DNA from: Galaxea fascicularis
Taxonomy: Eukaryota; Cnidaria; Anthozoa; Scleractinia; Euphylliidae
DNA length: 64,000 nucleotides
Direction: 5' to 3'
Assembly (NCBI GenBank): GCA_948470475.1
Contig: OX419339.1
Span: 4,792,232-4,856,231 of the forward strand
Below the pieces are notes generated by a model. That model had not been told where the DNA came from, did no database searches, and was given only the letters and a program-made list of their open reading frames with translations. Below are positions 60,583-64,000 of the stretch, one piece after another (the first letter of the stretch is position 1; each line of letters opens with the position of its first letter). Both the position numbers and the translations under genes were made by a program.

Positions 60583-60694
60583 AGAAGGTGTCAAGCTAGG
60601 AGACACAACCAAACGTACGAGACATCATTCGCCTATTTTCTCCATGCAAGCTGCGATCTTTAAGGCTTTCGATCGAGCTTCTTTCGCTTCATTG

Positions 60695-63600
60695 TCATAA
60701 CTTTGATTCCATCCGAAAGGAGTTTCTTTCAACAGCTTTTGTTTCTGTAGTGTTGATTTCCGATGTTAATGTCCTGGGATTGGATTTTCGTCTACAAGAA
60801 CTACCTCCAGCCTTGAAAAAAACCGCTCCACAAGTAACAGCCAAGACAAGGAACAAAGCACTGCTAAAGAGAGCAATCGCCAATCCTGACAAACCTGGAA
60901 GTCGGCAAATATATACATGACAAAAATCAATCACACGTTCAATCAAAGAACATGTTTGCACTGCAGGAATGCAAGAGTTAATTGCTGTATTTCCATCTGA
61001 CCCTTCGCGTTCATTTTTAACCATCAATCAACAAAAAGATTTTGCTACAGCATATGTTTTTCTTGTGTGTCGGGTATTTCTGTGTGTCAGGTCAGATACC
61101 TTTCAGACATCGATATCTTCATATTTTGCGGTTCTAACTTTACAAATAAATATACAAAAAACGAATCAATCAAACAACAAACAAAGCAACAAACCAATAA
61201 GTAAATAAATAAATAGCTTTGGCACTTAAGGAATCAGCAGGAGTACATATCGCCCCACTCCGACCCTTACCAAAGCAGTTACAGGTTGTTTTATCGCGTG
61301 GCTCTGAAGATAGACAGGTCTCAGTGTCTTCGGATCGGTAGGAACGGGAGGGGAGAGAGAGATTCCTGTTCCATTCCTTCACACCCCCAACCCTTCCTGG
61401 AAAAGCAAAAGTCACAGACCTGATGTTTCGAGCGACTTCACATGCTTCTATTTGCAGAAGACTATTAAAAAACAAAAGACATAAGCAGCTTACCTCTGCC
61501 GTGGCTGGTCCGTACTTCGCCAGGAGCATTAGTTAAATCATTTCCGAATTCAGTTTTAACGCCTAATGAGAAACGGACAATACAAAAGGACAAATTCAAA
61601 ATACGTCGCATCAAGGCAATAAGATGACGAAATTTGCATGAAGAAGGACCACTCCAAGCACATAGGTTATAGGTGTCTGGTGTATGCATATCGCTCTTTT
61701 TCTGTCTTATTTTTTGGGGGCTGTATTCGTCTGTATGTAAACCTAGTGTTGTCGGGTTGTAAATTTAGCTGTAGGTTCTACTTTTTGTATGCAATAAATA
61801 ACTGAGTTATTTATGAATAAGGATGCTATAAAAAAACATTTGTGGGGACCAACCGCTGATTTGCCAGTGGAGTGTTTTCATTCATGTGACTCTCAGCCAT
61901 TTTGGTTTACTGAAACAAAAGAAGCGATTTGCATAAAAATAGAATGCAATTCTCAGAGGTTTAATTTAGGACACCAACATGGCCACCGTTTCTTTGTTTT
62001 GGGGCACCAACATAGCCGCCGTGCCGTCATGTGAAAACACTCTGTAGCAACAGATCAATGTTAATATACATATTCAGTTTAAACACCTTTACTAAAAACG
62101 TAATAGGAAGTGAAGAAGAAAAATACAGACAATTGTCTTTTCACCATGTTTAAACTCTAAGCAGCTGGTCATCTTCACTTACTGACATCGCTGCAAACCA
62201 CAACTTTTTGAAAACTCAAGTTTGTGTTTTTGAAAAATACATGATTGCCAATTCGGGTTTTTTGTTTTAAAACACTTTTAATTTACTAAAGGTAACTAAA
62301 ATCTGTCCAAGCATTAACTAATTATTCTTTGAAATTAAAAGAATTAAATTCAAACAAAAAAGAGGGGAAACATATAAAGCCATGAGATCAAAACATCATT
62401 AACTCACTCGGGGTACTGGGCGTTGTCCTGTTTGTAAACTGTTTTGGGGGACGATAGTTGCCTTGCAGCGGGTGAGTAGCCGTTCCGTAAAGGACAAGAC
62501 TCCACTTCAATAATTCACCTAATAAGAGAATTTTCATTTCGACATTTTCATCTATATATACTACAAAAATAGAATCTAGTCATTTTGCTGAGACGAAGTG
62601 ACAAGTTTAACGTTTAACGCGGGAAGGAATCAATACCCACTACTATTTCTGAGCTTAGTTCACCTGCAATAGTTTTCATTTGAAATCAAAGGGACTTAAA
62701 ACAAAAGACGTGGAACAGTTGTCGGTGCATGCTCAGGCTGTGACAGGCTAATGTGTAAGTATCCTTTGCGAGTATCGTAGGTCAGATCCTACGACGAGAA
62801 TACCACACAAATGAATGTGTTAGGTAAGCTAAAAGCCACTCATTGGGCACTATGGTCACGTGGTAGCGGGCATTACCACTTAAATCTACCAAATAAAGTT
62901 TGAGCCCGGCATTACCTAAACATTAATTTGTGTGGTATTCTTGTCACTCAAAGCCACATCCCACAAGCTTCACATTCAGATCCTAAGACGGTTCCAGGCA
63001 CCTTTTTAGGTAGGGTGTGACAAGAAGGAATTCAAATAGGTCAAATTTTCCCTCCTCTGCAGCTGTCCTTGTAGGGTTTTTGGCCTGAGACCCCTCCCTT
63101 CCTCCCCCCCTCCCCTTTACAGCTATTTCTGGAACACTGAAAGAAGGTTCCGGTTGATCTCTGTCGAAGCTGCCCTCGATTCTTTTTCAGTGTGGGCTAA
63201 ATCAGTTCAAAACAGTCTGATGTTTGGACGGCGTTTCATACCACAAAAACGCGTCTTGATTTTCTCCAGCGAATGTCTTAAAACACTAAACACTACAACC
63301 TCCACACTGTAGTTGAGCTTCAACCTTTCCACTCAACTAAAGGAAATACATTGAAGCGAATGGGTTCCCTGTGGTATGTGAAAGGTAGCAAAAAGTTCTT
63401 ACCTGAAAATCTAAAGTTAGGGTAATGGTTCTGAAGACGCAATCGCCAATTCCCTTGGGGGTTTTCCCCCCAAAAATGCAGGCTGAGTATCGGCCAATCA
63501 TTGAACTCACTCGCAATGACATCATTAGGGCGATAAGGAAGGATCTGGGAAGTCGTTCCACTGGGAGAGGTTACAAAACCCTCTAGGTAACCGCGCCTGG

Positions 63601-63962
63601 CAAAGCGGGCGTTTAAAGTCACAACCACGTGCTCCAAATACCGAATATTGGTCTGTTCCCCACAATTATGTTGAGATACGTTAAGCTCCACTTCGATATA
63701 TTGGCTAAAACGTCTGGAAGGAAAGAGGAGAGTGACAGAAAGGATTGGTCACTGAGAATCGAATGACATCAGCAGTAACAAGGTCAATTAGATGTGTTCT
63801 GGCAAACGTTTTAAGTTGCAAGGACAAGCAATATCCCTTGTTACCTGTACACTCTCGGTTCGGTTATCCTGCATTTGATTTGTTCGGGTACCGTGTGCCA
63901 AGATCTTGAGTAATTGACCATTGCTGCGGCATCCAGAAGCCCAAATCCAAAATAACTGCTAA
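60695..63962 (-). CDS. Furin/PCSK-type proprotein convertase, 3' half (partial)
   Basis: Subtilisin-like convertases cleave precursor proteins after basic residues in the secretory pathway. Exons in transcript order: 63962-63845, 63713-63403, 62518-62408, 61562-61494, 61396-61271 and 60894-60695 (stop TGA), all in one frame. The first encodes the end of the catalytic domain (YFGFGLLDAAAMVNYSRSW, then HTVPEQIKC). Exons 2 and 3 encode the P domain: YLEHVVVTLNARFARRGYLE, SPSGTTSQILPYRP, FNDWPILSLHFWGENPQGNW and the closing LLKWSLVLYGTA. A short stalk with NRT and NLS glycosylation sites and a few cysteines follows. The last exon has a membrane helix (LSGLAIALFSSALFLVLAV) and a 40-residue tail. 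No furin-type Cys-rich repeats are seen between P domain and membrane, as in PC7-like forms; exact orthology is open. The catalytic core lies beyond the right edge. Confidence 0.94.
61870..62042. mobile_element. 173 bp MITE, copy 2, inside a convertase intron
   Basis: The ends GAGTGTTTTCATTCATGTGA and CATGTGAAAACACTC match the element at 55936-56108 in opposite orientation and equal length. Its CRE-like site has decayed (GCCGTCAT). It lies between the exons at 62408-62518 and 61494-61562. Confidence 0.8.
62801..62946. mobile_element. Short inverted-repeat element of about 146 bp
   Basis: GAATACCACACAAATGAATG with GTTAGGTAA at the left is mirrored by TTACCTAAACATTAATTTGT with GTGGTATTCTTGTC at the right. 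The interior is non-coding. It lies in the convertase intron between the P-domain exons. Confidence 0.65.
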
Positions 63963-64000
63963 CTAGAAAACAAATTCAACACAAGCATTCTCCTTCACTC

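Noticed and set aside
60400..60663. Cys/Arg-repeat frame on the + strand
   Set aside because: Translation of the GTTGCC/GGTGCC microsatellite in a transposon end.
1..64000. CRISPR arrays, operons or other prokaryotic systems
   Set aside because: Spliced genes, LINEs and MITEs show eukaryotic DNA; no regularly spaced repeat-spacer array was found.

Overview
This window looks like animal nuclear DNA. Genes are split by GT-AG introns, the intergenic DNA is AT-rich, and it is full of small inverted-repeat transposons, decayed LINEs and a Penelope-like element. The gene set (centromere protein T, ENY2, TEA-domain factor, class A GPCR, furin-type convertase, multi-CUB membrane proteins) fits an invertebrate metazoan. 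My best guess is an anthozoan cnidarian such as a coral or sea anemone, but this is inference from protein flavour and repeat types, not a database match.

Layout. The left end (370-3138, +) holds the last five coding exons of CENP-T, including the histone fold that binds CENP-W. A small orphan exon with a Walker A motif follows (4402-4515, +). ENY2 is complete on the + strand (4846-7219); its third intron is inflated by a roughly 1.1 kb inverted-repeat transposon, into which a palindromic hexamer-repeat element has inserted. From 8 to 13.5 kb lies a LINE graveyard, mostly on the - strand, with a 115-120 bp satellite-like tandem array and a 432 bp MITE. Two tandem paralogues on the - strand (14141-20259 and 23339-31144) encode type I membrane proteins with three CUB exons, one membrane helix and a short tail. 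Intron phase is the same throughout, and a shared repeat sits just after the first CUB exon in both.

From 31.7 to 46 kb there is a second roughly 960 bp inverted-repeat transposon, a TEA-domain open reading frame with no visible YAP-binding domain (36071-36931, +), a 230 bp MITE and a single-exon rhodopsin-like GPCR (43685-44659, -). From 46.5 to 60.6 kb I see almost only repeats: a 5'-truncated Penelope-like element with RT and GIY-YIG remnants, two LINE tails, a 106 bp tandem duplication, a Penelope terminal remnant with a good minimal hammerhead ribozyme candidate, and several MITEs. The right edge (60695-63962, -) holds the 3' half of a proprotein convertase: end of the catalytic domain, P domain, stalk, membrane helix and cytoplasmic tail.

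The genes do not form an obvious functional cluster, apart from the CUB pair, which is a tandem duplication. The splice models below were built by hand from reading-frame continuity and GT-AG borders. Every intron in the main models keeps the frame, but no transcript evidence was available.
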